A stretch of 51,888 nucleotides of DNA from Microcystis elabens FACHB-917 (lineage in GTDB: Bacteria > Cyanobacteriota > Cyanobacteriia > PCC-6307 > Cyanobiaceae): NCBI RefSeq assembly GCF_014698445.1, contig NZ_JACJSZ010000019.1:1-51888 (forward strand). Reading direction: 5' to 3'. Of this stretch, positions 1-8,611 are shown one piece after another. The number at the start of each line of letters is the position of its first letter. Position 1 is the stretch's first letter. A program made the translations under genes and the position numbers. A model generated the notes under the pieces. The model saw nothing but the letters and a program-made list of their open reading frames with translations, was not told where the DNA came from and ran no database searches.

Positions 1-155
1 ATGAAGGCGACGATGAAGCAGATGGTGGCGGCCAGCAGGGTGGGGATCATCAGCACACCGAACCAACCGACGTAGAGACGGTTGTTGGTGGAGGTGACCC
101 AGGCGCAGAAGCTTTCCCAGCTTTCCGAGCGGCCGCTGCGAAGGGCAGTGGTCAT
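1..155 (-). CDS. psbA: Photosystem II D1 protein, N-terminal part (runs off the window)
   Basis: The minus strand from the ATG at 155 encodes [20 protein letters not shown] and continues through the first transmembrane helix ([20 protein letters not shown]), which is the characteristic D1 N-terminus. D1 is the thylakoid reaction-centre subunit that binds the primary electron acceptors and part of the manganese cluster. Only about 51 codons lie in the window, so the variant (standard or stress D1) cannot be decided. The gene reads leftward and has about 200 bp of upstream DNA before the next gene. Identification is certain from the conserved residues. Confidence 0.97.
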   Translation of the reverse strand, partial: MTTALRSGRSESWESFCAWVTSTNNRLYVGWFGVLMIPTLLAATICFIVAF

Positions 156-354
156 GGAAGTCAGACGGTAGGAAGAGGCAGTGATCCCTCCACAAGGGAG
201 GTCGATTCACACTAAGTAACCTCTGTCGCACGCCTGCTGGATCGCAATGATCCTTCAGCCAATCGGGCGTTGCCGCAATGAATGTTGATGAAGCCATGTC
301 ATGACTAACCGGCAAAACAAGGCCGTCATGTTGCGGGGCTTCCCGTCGCGGGTG
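156..354 (-). promoter_or_regulatory. psbA upstream region with a small hairpin in the leader
   Basis: This gene-free stretch should carry the psbA promoter and leader. An inverted repeat CCTCC/GGAGG (187-191 and 197-201) can form a short hairpin about 32 nt before the start codon. No convincing -35/-10 pair stood out, so no promoter is placed. The 5' UTR of psbA is a known site of light-dependent control in cyanobacteria, but nothing here proves a specific element. Confidence 0.35.
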
Positions 355-1788
355 TCACGTCGCGGTCGTCGCGCTCAGCTGCTGGCCGATCCAGGTCCGG
401 CTCTGCTGCAGGAACCCGGACCAGTCGAGCTTCTCCGCCTCCGCCGCCCGGGCCACCAGGAGCGGGGCCTCCCGCTTGATCCGCTCGAGGTCCGGGGCGT
501 CGACGCCGGCGGAGAGGGCCAGCACATCGGCCATGGCACGGCTCACCACCCGCGTCAGGTAGGCCGCGGTCAGGGCCTGGACTGCTCCGCCCACCAGCCA
601 GGTGGCGCCGTGGAGACGGGCGGCGGCGATCAGGGCCTGGCTGCTCCACTCCACCACCCCCAGCAGCAGGGAGGCCTTGCCCAGTTCCACGGCGGCGGCC
701 TTGAGCTGCTCCGCGCTCCAGGGGCAGCCCCAGAGGCGGGCCATCTCCTGCAGCATCAGGCCGTTGGCCGCCGCCAGCACCAGCAGATCGAGGGACGGGA
801 GGGGGGCGGCGAACACCCCGGCCGCCACCACCCACTGGGTGCGCTGCTGGAGCTGGATCAGCCGTTGCCGCCGCAGCCGCTCCAGGTCGGCCTGCCAGTG
901 GCGGTGCAGCTCCTCGATGCGTCGCAGCGGCGTGGCCCGGCGCAGGGATGGCCCTTCGGCCCCCAGCCAGCGCGCCAGGGGCTGCAGGCTGGCCAGGAGG
1001 GCTTCGGGCCGCCCGTCCCACGGCAGCAGCCGGTCGGCGGCGGCGCCGGGCCACTGGGAGGCCAGTTCGCTGGCCAGGGCGGCCGGGTCACAGGGGACCT
1101 CCGGCTGCACCAGCAGCCAGAGCGGCTGGCTCGGCGGCACCGCCTCCAGCCAGCGCAGATCGGCGGCCCGCAGCGGGGTCACCAGATGGAACAGGACCAC
1201 GTCGGCGGCGGCGAAACCCTCCGGCCAGCGGCGCTCCCGGCTCACCGCAGGCAGGGCTTCGCCCCAGCGCAGACTCAGGGCCAACCGGCTGCGCAGGGCC
1301 TGCTGGAGCTGGGGGGCCCAGGAGGCGTCGGGGGCGAGGGAGCCCACCAGGGCGAGATGGAGTCCGGGGCGGGCCCCCTCCTCCCGCAGGGCGGCGAGGG
1401 CGGCGCGGCGTTGCGGCTGGCCCTGGCCGGGCTCCCCCTCGGCCGCCGTTCCCTCCAGCTGCTCGAACCGGAGCAGCAGCTCCTCACAGCGCCGCATCCA
1501 GGCGTCGAAACTGCCGGGCAACCGGGGCGGCGCCAGGCGGGCGGGCCGCCGGCCCAGCCACCACCATCCCGCCGCCAGCCCGGCCAGCCCGGCCAGACCC
1601 AGCCCATCGCCGGGCAGGGCCCTCAGCAGCAGTTCGCCCCCGATCACCCCGCCGGCGAGCAGCAGCGCCTGCCGGCTCCAGCCGGGGGAGAGCAGGAAGG
1701 CCAGGGCGGCGGGGCGCGGGGGGTCCGGTGGCGTCACGGGGGTGTTCCGGCGGCGTTGCCTCTTTAGCTCAGAAGCGATGGGGCTCAC
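355..1788 (-). CDS. DUF697 membrane protein with a degenerate GTPase-like region
   Basis: A 477-residue protein. After a basic N-terminus there is a hydrophobic segment (about residues 35-75), a Rossmann-like middle region (about 140-260), and a C-terminal membrane-associated part (about 310-420) with the LPSLDLLVLAAANGLMLQEM pattern typical of DUF697 (YcjF-like). Related cyanobacterial proteins often carry a GTPase domain before DUF697. Here the expected P-loop position reads LALVGSLAPDASW, with no GxxxxGK[ST], so nucleotide binding is doubtful. Function unknown; probably inner- or thylakoid-membrane associated. It reads away from the gene at 1874. Confidence 0.7.
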   Translation of the reverse strand: MSPIASELKRQRRRNTPVTPPDPPRPAALAFLLSPGWSRQALLLAGGVIGGELLLRALPGDGLGLAGLAGLAAGWWWLGRRPARLAPPRLPGSFDAWMRRCEELLLRFEQLEGTAAEGEPGQGQPQRRAALAALREEGARPGLHLALVGSLAPDASWAPQLQQALRSRLALSLRWGEALPAVSRERRWPEGFAAADVVLFHLVTPLRAADLRWLEAVPPSQPLWLLVQPEVPCDPAALASELASQWPGAAADRLLPWDGRPEALLASLQPLARWLGAEGPSLRRATPLRRIEELHRHWQADLERLRRQRLIQLQQRTQWVVAAGVFAAPLPSLDLLVLAAANGLMLQEMARLWGCPWSAEQLKAAAVELGKASLLLGVVEWSSQALIAAARLHGATWLVGGAVQALTAAYLTRVVSRAMADVLALSAGVDAPDLERIKREAPLLVARAAEAEKLDWSGFLQQSRTWIGQQLSATTAT

Positions 1789-1873
1789 ACCCCGCGTCCA
1801 CCTCCGTTGAGGGAACGTCCCTGCAGATCCCGAGCGGACGCTGCATGATTCAACCAGTCGTTCGGACCCCCTC

Positions 1874-2440
1874 GTGCCGGCTTCCGATGCCCGCCCCGGC
1901 CCGGCCGCGACGGTGGACGGCCTGTTCCTGCTCGACCACCACCGCCAGGAGCTCGTCCTTGCCCTGCGGGAACTGGAGCGCAGCGACCGCTGGCACGGCG
2001 GTCTGCCGGTGCTGCTGCTGGAGCGCTGCTGGCTGCGGCTGAGCCGGGTCGCGGTGGAACAGCTCGCCGCGCGCCTGCCGCCGGACTGCAGCCAGGAGGC
2101 CCCCGAGCTGCGCCGCTACCGGGAGCTGGTTGCCGCCGGTCATCCGTCCTGGGAAGCCGAGCGTCTCTGCTGGGACGATTTCGGCGCGGAGGCCTGCCGG
2201 GAGGCGCTGCGGAAGTTCTGGACCGCCCAGGAGCGGGGCACCCTGGGCTGGACCCTCGAGACCTACCTGGAGCTGCTGCAGCAATACCGCGTGCGCTTCG
2301 CCGCCGGCGGGCCCCGCCCCGTGCCCCTGCTGGTGCTGGCCCGGCGACACGGCGAAGCCCGTCGGGGCCGGCACCGGCTGCTGTGGCTGGGTCCTGACGC
2401 CGCCGCCGGCCGGCCGTCGATGCGCGACACTTGCCCCTGA
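1874..2440 (+). CDS. Conserved hypothetical protein, about 188 aa
   Basis: Soluble protein with no signal peptide or membrane segment. It is rich in Leu, Arg and Trp, with several predicted helices (for example LRELERSDRWHGGLPVLLLE and CREALRKFWTAQERGTLGW). I do not recognise a domain. The best start is the GTG at 1874; no ATG lies in frame nearby upstream. It ends 15 bp before the ATG of the next gene and may be co-transcribed with it and with trpS. Codon use matches the surrounding core genes, so it is probably a real lineage-specific gene. Confidence 0.65.
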   Translation: MPASDARPGPAATVDGLFLLDHHRQELVLALRELERSDRWHGGLPVLLLERCWLRLSRVAVEQLAARLPPDCSQEAPELRRYRELVAAGHPSWEAERLCWDDFGAEACREALRKFWTAQERGTLGWTLETYLELLQQYRVRFAAGGPRPVPLLVLARRHGEARRGRHRLLWLGPDAAAGRPSMRDTCP

Positions 2441-2455
2441 TTGCGGGCTGCGGCC

Positions 2456-3001
2456 ATGGCGGACGACACGAACACTCCTCATCCCGAGGGCTCCGGCCGC
2501 CGGGATTCCCCCGAGCGGGGAGGCCGCTCGGGGCCGAACCGGGAGCCGGGCGGCTTCCGCATCCGCCTCAGCGACAACGAGATGCAGGCGGCCCGTGCCC
2601 TGCAGGAGGCCTTCGGTCTGCGTTCCACCGTCGCCGTGCTGGGTTTCGCCCTGCGCACCCTGGCCGACCAGCTGGAGAAGGGTCAGCTCGAGGCCCTTGT
2701 GGCCGAGCACCGGGCCCAGGCGGGGTCCCGCGGCGCCGCTCCCCGGGGCGGTGAGCCCCGCCGAGTCGGTGGCGACGGCCCCCGCCAGGGGGGCCGTGGC
2801 GGCCATGGTGCCCCCCGGGTCGATCCCTTCGCCCGGCCCAGCCGGCCCGCGGCGCCCATGGCGGTGATCGAAGCGGAAGCCCCGGCGGTGGAGGCCCCCG
2901 AGGCCGAGACCGAAGCCCAGGACACCGTGGAGGCCCCTGAGCCCTCCGAGGTGGCCATGGCCTCCGCCGACACCGAGGGCGACGCCACCCCCGAAGCGTG
3001 A
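2456..3001 (+). CDS. Conserved hypothetical protein with RHH-like segment and acidic tail
   Basis: About 181 residues from the ATG at 2456 (an in-frame TTG at 2441 is possible). The only folded-looking part is a short strand-helix-helix segment (about residues 35-80, FRIRLSDNEMQAARALQEAF then a second helix) resembling a ribbon-helix-helix or coiled helical pair. After it comes a low-complexity Gly/Arg/Pro region and a very acidic Ala/Glu-rich tail. The stop overlaps the trpS GTG start (GTGA), so the two are probably translated from one message. Function not known; DNA binding is only a suggestion. Confidence 0.65.
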   Translation: MADDTNTPHPEGSGRRDSPERGGRSGPNREPGGFRIRLSDNEMQAARALQEAFGLRSTVAVLGFALRTLADQLEKGQLEALVAEHRAQAGSRGAAPRGGEPRRVGGDGPRQGGRGGHGAPRVDPFARPSRPAAPMAVIEAEAPAVEAPEAETEAQDTVEAPEPSEVAMASADTEGDATPEA

Positions 3002-4035
3002 GCGACACCGGCGCCGGGACGGCGCGTCCCCGGGTCCTGTCCGGCGTGCAGCCCACCGGGGCCCTGCACCTCGGCAACTGGCTGGGGGCGATCCGCAACT
3101 GGGTGGCCCTGCAGGACAGCCACGAGACCTTCTTCTGCGTGGTCGATCTGCATGCGATCACGGTGCCCCATGATCCGCACCGCCTGGCGGAGGACACCCT
3201 CACCACCGCGGCGCTGTATCTGGCCTGCGGCATCGACCCCCAGCGCTCGACGGTGTTCGTGCAGAGCCATGTCAGCGCCCACAGCGAGCTCTGCTGGCTC
3301 CTCAACTGCGTCACGCCGCTCAACTGGCTGGAGCGGATGATCCAGTTCAGGGAGAAGGCGCTCAAGCAGGGCGACAACGTCTCCACCGGCCTGCTGGATT
3401 ACCCGGTGCTGATGGCCGCGGACATCCTTCTGTATGACGCCGATCTGGTGCCGGTGGGGGAAGACCAGAAGCAGCACCTGGAGCTGGCCCGCGACATCGC
3501 CCAGCAGCGCATCAACGCCCGCTATGCGCCGGACCCGGACCACCCCGTCCTCAAGGTGCCCGAGCCCCTGATCCTCAAGGAGGGGGCCAGGGTGATGAGC
3601 CTCACCGACGGCCGCAGCAAGATGAGCAAGAGCGACCCCAACGAGGGCTCGCGGATCACCCTGCTGGACGCGCCCGAGGTCATCACCCGCAAGATCAAGC
3701 GCGCCAAGACCGACCCGGTCATGGGCCTGGAGTTCAGCAACCCGGAGCGGCCGGAGGCCGACAACCTTCTCGGCCTCTACGCCCTGCTCTCCGGCCTGGG
3801 CCGCGAGCGGGCGGCGGCGGACTGTGCCGCCATGGGCTGGGGCGCCTTCAAGCCCCTGCTGGCGGAGGCCGCGGTGGAGGCCCTGCGCCCCCTGCAGGAG
3901 CGCTATGCGGAGCTGCGTCGCGACCCGGGCCACCTCAAAGCGGTGCTCAGGGACGGGCGGGAGCGGGCGTCGTCCGTGGCGGTCGCGACCCTGCAGCGGG
4001 TCCAGGGAGCTCTCGGTTTCCTGGCCAAGCAATAA
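2998..4035 (+). CDS. trpS: Tryptophanyl-tRNA synthetase
   Basis: Charges tRNA-Trp with tryptophan using ATP in the cytoplasm. A class I synthetase of 345 residues, the usual bacterial length. The HIGH-type signature is TGALHLGNW (residues 20-28) and the KMSKS loop is exact at about residues 208-212. The motif GEDQKQHLELARDIA, which is typical of TrpRS, is also present. The start is a GTG that overlaps the stop of the preceding gene by four bases, suggesting translational coupling. No frameshift or missing motif was seen. Confidence 0.97.
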   Translation: MSDTGAGTARPRVLSGVQPTGALHLGNWLGAIRNWVALQDSHETFFCVVDLHAITVPHDPHRLAEDTLTTAALYLACGIDPQRSTVFVQSHVSAHSELCWLLNCVTPLNWLERMIQFREKALKQGDNVSTGLLDYPVLMAADILLYDADLVPVGEDQKQHLELARDIAQQRINARYAPDPDHPVLKVPEPLILKEGARVMSLTDGRSKMSKSDPNEGSRITLLDAPEVITRKIKRAKTDPVMGLEFSNPERPEADNLLGLYALLSGLGRERAAADCAAMGWGAFKPLLAEAAVEALRPLQERYAELRRDPGHLKAVLRDGRERASSVAVATLQRVQGALGFLAKQ

Positions 4036-4338
4036 ACTGGCCTCCGCGCCGGTCGGCAGGGGAGCAGCAAGACTACGTATCCGTTTTTTTGTATTGATCA
4101 CGACAGCTGATCGTTCATCACTCAGGTAGCGCCGAGTCGGCGGTGGCCCGGTCGGGGCGGTCGTCGGTCGGTGGATCGCTGCGCCCCTCCGGCCCCGACT
4201 GAAGATTTCCTGAAAGACCATGGCGTTGGCCAGCTGCCCAAGCGCACTCAGCCACGATCTGTCCAGGTCGGGCGCTGGGGTGTCGCCTTCAGGGCCCGGT
4301 CCTGTGCAGGGTCTGGGATCCCTGATGACCCCCTGCTC
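4036..4338. other. Gene-poor stretch between trpS and the lysozyme-like gene
   Basis: The first about 130 bases are clearly non-coding, with a T-rich run at 4085-4091 but no strong stem before it. From 4171 the frame of the downstream lysozyme-like gene is open, but the encoded residues look unlike a signal peptide. No RNA gene, repeat or clear terminator was seen. Confidence 0.4.
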
Positions 4339-5007
4339 TTGCGTCGCCTTCCGCCGCCGCCGAAGTCGCTCCAGCGGGGCCCGCTCTCCCTGGCGCTGCT
4401 TCTGATGCTGCCGATGGTGCAACGCCCGGCCGCCCCCGTTCCCCCGCAGGCGGCCCGGCCCGCCTCCACCGCCGCCTCCTCCCCAGCCGCCGCAGCCCCC
4501 CGGCCGGTCGTGGCCAGCGCCCCGGGCTTCTACGGGATCACCCCGGAGCGGCGGGCCCTGCTCAACACGATCCGCTATGCCGAAGGCACCTGGTTGGGCG
4601 GGAGCGCCGACGGCTACCGGGTCCTCTACGGCGGCGACCGCTTCGGCGACCTCAGCCGCCACCCCGACACCGTGGTGCGCCGCGGCTATGCCAGTGCCGC
4701 CGCCGGGGCCTGCCAGTTCCTGCCCACCACCTGGGACCGGACCGCCGACCGTCTCGGGCTACGGGATTTCGGCCCCGCCAGCCAGGACCAGGCCGCCCTG
4801 CATCTGATCGATCAGCGCGGCGCGCTGCGACGCTTCGACCGCCACGGCCTGACGCCCGAGATGCTGGCGCGGCTGGCGCCGGAATGGGCCTCCCTGCCGA
4901 CCCTGGCGGGCGATAGCCACTACGGCCAGCCGGTGAAAGGCCTCACGCAGCTGCAGCGCTTCTACCAGCGCGAACTGGAACGGCAGCGACGCCTCACCAG
5001 CGCCTGA
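4339..5007 (+). CDS. Lambda-R-type lysozyme-like protein (GH104 family), probably secreted
   Basis: Predicted peptidoglycan hydrolase or lytic transglycosylase. The region from GFYGITPERR to the end follows the phage lambda endolysin R pattern: LNTIRYAEGT (catalytic Glu position in YAEGT), YRVLYGGDRF, SAAAGACQFLPTTWD, SQDQAALHLIDQRGALRRFD, and a final WASLP. Upstream is a short hydrophobic stretch (LSLALLLMLPM) and an Ala/Pro linker, consistent with an export signal or membrane anchor. The start is uncertain: the frame is open from 4171, and TTG at 4339 is offered because the hydrophobic segment then falls near the N-terminus. It stands outside any phage cluster, so it is likely a host cell-wall enzyme acquired long ago. 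Confidence 0.8.
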   Translation: MRRLPPPPKSLQRGPLSLALLLMLPMVQRPAAPVPPQAARPASTAASSPAAAAPRPVVASAPGFYGITPERRALLNTIRYAEGTWLGGSADGYRVLYGGDRFGDLSRHPDTVVRRGYASAAAGACQFLPTTWDRTADRLGLRDFGPASQDQAALHLIDQRGALRRFDRHGLTPEMLARLAPEWASLPTLAGDSHYGQPVKGLTQLQRFYQRELERQRRLTSA

Positions 5008-5013
5008 GCCCGT

Positions 5014-5568
5014 TCATGGCTCCCGGTAGACCACCCGGCCCCGTTCGTCGTTGCCCACGTCGAGCAGGTGGTTGAGCAGCAGCCGCTCGATTTCGGCGCT
5101 GACCACACGGCTGTCGGCCTGGGGAGGCAGCTGGAGCTCCAGCAGGGCGTCGTTGAGGGTGAAACCGGCCCTGCCGGTGCGGCGGGCGAGCTGGAGCAGC
5201 TGGCGTTCGATCGGGGGATAGGCCGCGGTGTCCCGACCCGCCAGCGCCTCCTCCAGCAGCAGCGACTGGTTGGCCTGGCGCACCATGTCGGGGAGCAGCA
5301 CCAGATCCAGGAGCTGACCGATGCCGCAGAGCCCGAAGGTGAGCAGCCAGAGGGTGCCGCTCAGGGGCTTGCGGTTGTAGAAGCGCGGCAGGCCGAAGAG
5401 CCCCACCAGGCAGGTGCACCACAGCAGGTAGCTGAGGGCGACGCTGCGCCGCTCGGCGCTCCCGCTGAGCCCCGACCTGGCGGGGACGCCGGGGGCTGGC
5501 CGCTGGACGGCGCCCTCGACGGGTCCTGGCGTGGGACGGGCGGCCATCGCAGTGCTCAACCCCTCCAA
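5014..5568 (-). CDS. TM2-domain membrane protein
   Basis: A 184-residue protein with a TM2 domain at about residues 45-95: first helix SYLLWCTCLVGLFGL, a charged loop RFYNRKPLSG, second helix TLWLLTFGLCGIGQLLDLVL. TM2 domains are two-helix membrane hairpins found in many bacteria; the molecular role is not established. The C-terminal 90 residues are helical and soluble, with a likely winged-helix-like segment (RRTGRAGFTLNDALLELQLP). Convergent with the lysozyme-like gene, six bases apart. ATG start at 5568. Confidence 0.8.
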   Translation of the reverse strand: MEGLSTAMAARPTPGPVEGAVQRPAPGVPARSGLSGSAERRSVALSYLLWCTCLVGLFGLPRFYNRKPLSGTLWLLTFGLCGIGQLLDLVLLPDMVRQANQSLLLEEALAGRDTAAYPPIERQLLQLARRTGRAGFTLNDALLELQLPPQADSRVVSAEIERLLLNHLLDVGNDERGRVVYREP

Positions 5569-5678
5569 TTTAGGGCCGACCGCTCAGGCCCGACCGGCGG
5601 TCGGGCCGGCCGACCCCAGCCGACGGCGGCGGGGGTCCCCGGTGGGCCTGGATACCATGACTTCAACAGGTTGCCTCC

Positions 5679-7526
5679 ATGACGTCCGCGCCCCCTTCGC
5701 CGGTGCCACCGGCCTCCGGCCCTGCCGCCCCCGGTGCTGCCCCCTCCGAGGGGGCCGCCATCGTGCTGCCGAAGACCAGCGAGAGCCCCCGGCTGCTGCG
5801 GATCCGCCACTCGATGAGCCATGTTCTCGCCATGGCGGTTCAGAAGCTGTTTCCCCGGGCGCAGGTCACGATCGGTCCCTGGACCGAGACCGGGTTCTAT
5901 TACGACTTCGACAACCCGGACCCCTTCACCGAGGCCGATCTCAAGGCCATCCAGAAGGAGATGGGCAGGATCATTGCCCGCAAGCTGCCCCTGGAGCGCA
6001 TCGAGGTGAGCCGCGAGGAGGCGGAGCGGCGGATCCGGGCCCAGAACGAGCCCTACAAGCTGGAGATCCTCGAGGGGCTCAGCGATCCGATCACGCTCTA
6101 CTCCCTGGGCGACCAGTGGTGGGACCTCTGCGCCGGCCCCCACGTGGAGAACACCGGCGAACTGCACCCGAAGGCCTTCGCCCTCGAGAGCGTCGCCGGG
6201 GCCTACTGGCGTGGTGACGAGAAGCGCGCCCAGCTGCAGCGCATCTACGGCACCGCCTGGGAAACGCCCGAGCAGCTGGCCGAGCACCAGCGGCGCAGGC
6301 AGGAGGCCCTGCGCCGCGACCACCGCCGCCTGGGCACCGACCTGGATCTGTTCTCCATCGAGGAGGAGGCCGGCGCCGGCCTGGTGTTCTGGCACCCCCG
6401 CGGCGCCCGGATGCGGCTGCTGATCGAGGACTTCTGGCGCACGGCCCACTTCGAGGACGGCTACGACCTCCTCTACACCCCCCATGTGGCCGATCTGAGC
6501 CTCTGGAAGACCTCGGGCCACCTCGACTTCTACAGCGACAGCATGTTCGGTCCGATGGCGGTGGACGAGCGGCAGTACCAGCTCAAGCCGATGAACTGCC
6601 CCTTCCACGTGCTCACCTTCGCCAGCCGCCTGCGCTCCTACCGGGAGCTGCCGATCCGCTGGGCCGAGCTCGGCACCGTCTACCGCTACGAGCGGCCCGG
6701 TGTGATGCATGGGCTGATGCGGGTGCGCGGCTTCACCCAGGACGACGCCCACGTGTTCTGCCTGCCGGAGCAGATCTCCGATGAGATCCTGCGGGTGCTC
6801 AACCTCACCGAGCGCATTCTTTCCACCTTCGATTTCCGCAGCTACGAGATCCACCTCTCCACCCGCCCAGAGAAATCGATCGGCGAGGACGCGGTGTGGG
6901 AGCTGGCCACCGCCGGTCTGGTGGAGGCCCTCGAGCGCAAGGGCTGGGCGTACAAGGTGGACGAGGGGGGCGGTGCCTTTTACGGCCCCAAGATCGACCT
7001 CAAGATCGAGGATGCGATCGGCCGGCTGTGGCAGTGCTCGACGATCCAGCTCGATTTCAACCTGCCGGAACGCTTCGATCTCAACTACGTGGCCGCCGAC
7101 GGCAGCCGCTGCCGGCCGATCATGATCCACCGCGCCATCTTCGGCTCCCTCGAGCGTTTCTTCGGCGTGATGGTGGAAAACTACGCCGGTGATTTCCCCT
7201 TCTGGCTCGCCCCGGAGCAGGTGAGGCTGCTGCCCGTCACCGATGAGGCCCTCCCCTGGGCCGAAGAACTGAGGGGCCGGCTGGCGGCCGCCGGCATCCG
7301 TGCCGGCATCGACCACAGCGGCGACCGGCTCGGCAAGCTGATCCGCAACGGCGAGCAGATGAAGATTCCGGTGCTGGGGGTGATCGGTGCCCGGGAGGCC
7401 GAAACCCGCTCGGTGAGCCTGCGCAGCCGCCGCCAGGGCGTTCTGGGCAACGTGGCGGCCGACGCCCTGGTGGCCGCCGCCACCGAGGCCAATGCCGGCC
7501 GGCTGGCCACCCTGGCGCTGGCATGA
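5679..7526 (+). CDS. thrS: Threonyl-tRNA synthetase (no TGS domain)
   Basis: A 615-residue class II synthetase that charges tRNA-Thr and edits mischarged Ser-tRNA. The editing domain carries HSMSH (residues 44-48) and WWDLCAGPHV (Cys near 151, His near 155). The catalytic core shows the class II motifs, including YRYERPGVMHGLMRVRGFTQ, and ends with the anticodon-binding domain (DHSGDRLGKLIRNGEQMKIP). The N-terminal TGS domain of the E. coli enzyme is absent; about 35 Ala/Pro-rich residues stand in its place, as I recall for other cyanobacterial ThrRS. The stop overlaps the glk start by four bases. Confidence 0.97.
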   Translation: MTSAPPSPVPPASGPAAPGAAPSEGAAIVLPKTSESPRLLRIRHSMSHVLAMAVQKLFPRAQVTIGPWTETGFYYDFDNPDPFTEADLKAIQKEMGRIIARKLPLERIEVSREEAERRIRAQNEPYKLEILEGLSDPITLYSLGDQWWDLCAGPHVENTGELHPKAFALESVAGAYWRGDEKRAQLQRIYGTAWETPEQLAEHQRRRQEALRRDHRRLGTDLDLFSIEEEAGAGLVFWHPRGARMRLLIEDFWRTAHFEDGYDLLYTPHVADLSLWKTSGHLDFYSDSMFGPMAVDERQYQLKPMNCPFHVLTFASRLRSYRELPIRWAELGTVYRYERPGVMHGLMRVRGFTQDDAHVFCLPEQISDEILRVLNLTERILSTFDFRSYEIHLSTRPEKSIGEDAVWELATAGLVEALERKGWAYKVDEGGGAFYGPKIDLKIEDAIGRLWQCSTIQLDFNLPERFDLNYVAADGSRCRPIMIHRAIFGSLERFFGVMVENYAGDFPFWLAPEQVRLLPVTDEALPWAEELRGRLAAAGIRAGIDHSGDRLGKLIRNGEQMKIPVLGVIGAREAETRSVSLRSRRQGVLGNVAADALVAAATEANAGRLATLALA

Positions 7527-8554
7527 CCATCCTGCTGGCGGGCGACATCGGCGGCACCAAGACCCTGCTCAGCCTCTGGCGGCCGGGTGGGGAGCGGCCC
7601 GAGCTGGTGCTGGAGGAGCGCTATGCATCGGCGGACTGGCCGGATCTGGTTCCGATGGTGCGCGACTTCCTGGCCGTCTCCGGGCCGCTGGCCGGTGGCG
7701 TTCCGGCGGCGGCCTGCTTCGCCGTGGCCGGTCCGGTGGAGGGGGGCCGGGCCCGGCTCACCAACCTCCCCTGGGTGCTCGACAGCGACGGCCTCGCCCG
7801 TGACTGCGCTCTGCCGCTGGTGGAGCTGGTCAACGATTTCGCCGTGCTGATCTACGGCCTGCCCCATCTCGATGCGGGCCAGACGGCTCCTGTGCGGGAG
7901 GGCCAGCGGGAGCCGCAGGCCCCGCTGCTGGTGCTGGGGGCCGGCACCGGCCTGGGGGTGGCCATGGGGCTGCCCACCGCCGCTGGTCTTCGGGCCGTCC
8001 CCAGCGAAGCGGCCCACGGGGAATTCGCCCCGCGCAGCGAGCCGGAATGGGAGCTGAAGCAGTGGCTGCGGGCCGATCTGGGGCTGGAGCGGATCTCGAT
8101 CGAGCGGGTGGTGAGCGGCACCGGCCTGGGCCACGTGGCCCGCTGGCTGCTGGAGCGGTGCCACCCCGCCGGTGACCATCCCCTCAGCGCTCCCGCCCGC
8201 CTCTGGGTCGAGGCCGGCGATGGGCCCGACCGGGCCGACCTGCCGGCGCAGGTGGCCCTGGCCGCCGCCGCCGGCGATCCCCTGGCGAGCGAGGCCCTCG
8301 GGCTCTGGCTGGGGGCCTACGGCAGCGTCTGCGGGGATCTGGCCCTGGCCTGCCTGAGCCGCGGCGGACTCTGGCTGGCGGGGGGGACGGCCGCCAAGCT
8401 GCTGGCGGGCCTGCGTTCCGAGGCTTTCCTGGTCCCGTTCCTGAACAAGGGCCGGCTGCGTTCCACCCTGGAGCCGATGCCCATCACCGCCGTGGTGAAT
8501 CCGGGCGTCGGCACCTTCAGCGCCGCCTGCCGGGCCCGGATGCTGCTGGGCTGA
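7523..8554 (+). CDS. glk: Glucokinase
   Basis: ATP-dependent phosphorylation of glucose to glucose-6-phosphate. The phosphate-binding motif GDIGGTKT is at residues 7-14. Other family marks are CFAVAGPVEGG, the catalytic segment LVNDFAVLIYGLP (Asp of VND), LGAGTGLGVA, and EAAHGEFAPR. Length (343 aa) is normal for the bacterial Glk type (not the ROK type). Its ATG overlaps the thrS stop (ATGA), so it is translated from the same message; the functional link with thrS is not obvious, but the order thrS-glk-thrB-ndhD looks like core cyanobacterial layout. Confidence 0.95.
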   Translation: MTILLAGDIGGTKTLLSLWRPGGERPELVLEERYASADWPDLVPMVRDFLAVSGPLAGGVPAAACFAVAGPVEGGRARLTNLPWVLDSDGLARDCALPLVELVNDFAVLIYGLPHLDAGQTAPVREGQREPQAPLLVLGAGTGLGVAMGLPTAAGLRAVPSEAAHGEFAPRSEPEWELKQWLRADLGLERISIERVVSGTGLGHVARWLLERCHPAGDHPLSAPARLWVEAGDGPDRADLPAQVALAAAAGDPLASEALGLWLGAYGSVCGDLALACLSRGGLWLAGGTAAKLLAGLRSEAFLVPFLNKGRLRSTLEPMPITAVVNPGVGTFSAACRARMLLG

Positions 8555-8611
8555 GCCCGGCTCCCCCCACAGGGGTCCGGCTGCAACACTGAGCCCAACG
8601 ACAGGTCACGT

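Noticed and set aside
5556-7316. 586-codon minus-strand frame opposite thrS
   Set aside because: Shadow frame; thrS has every family motif.
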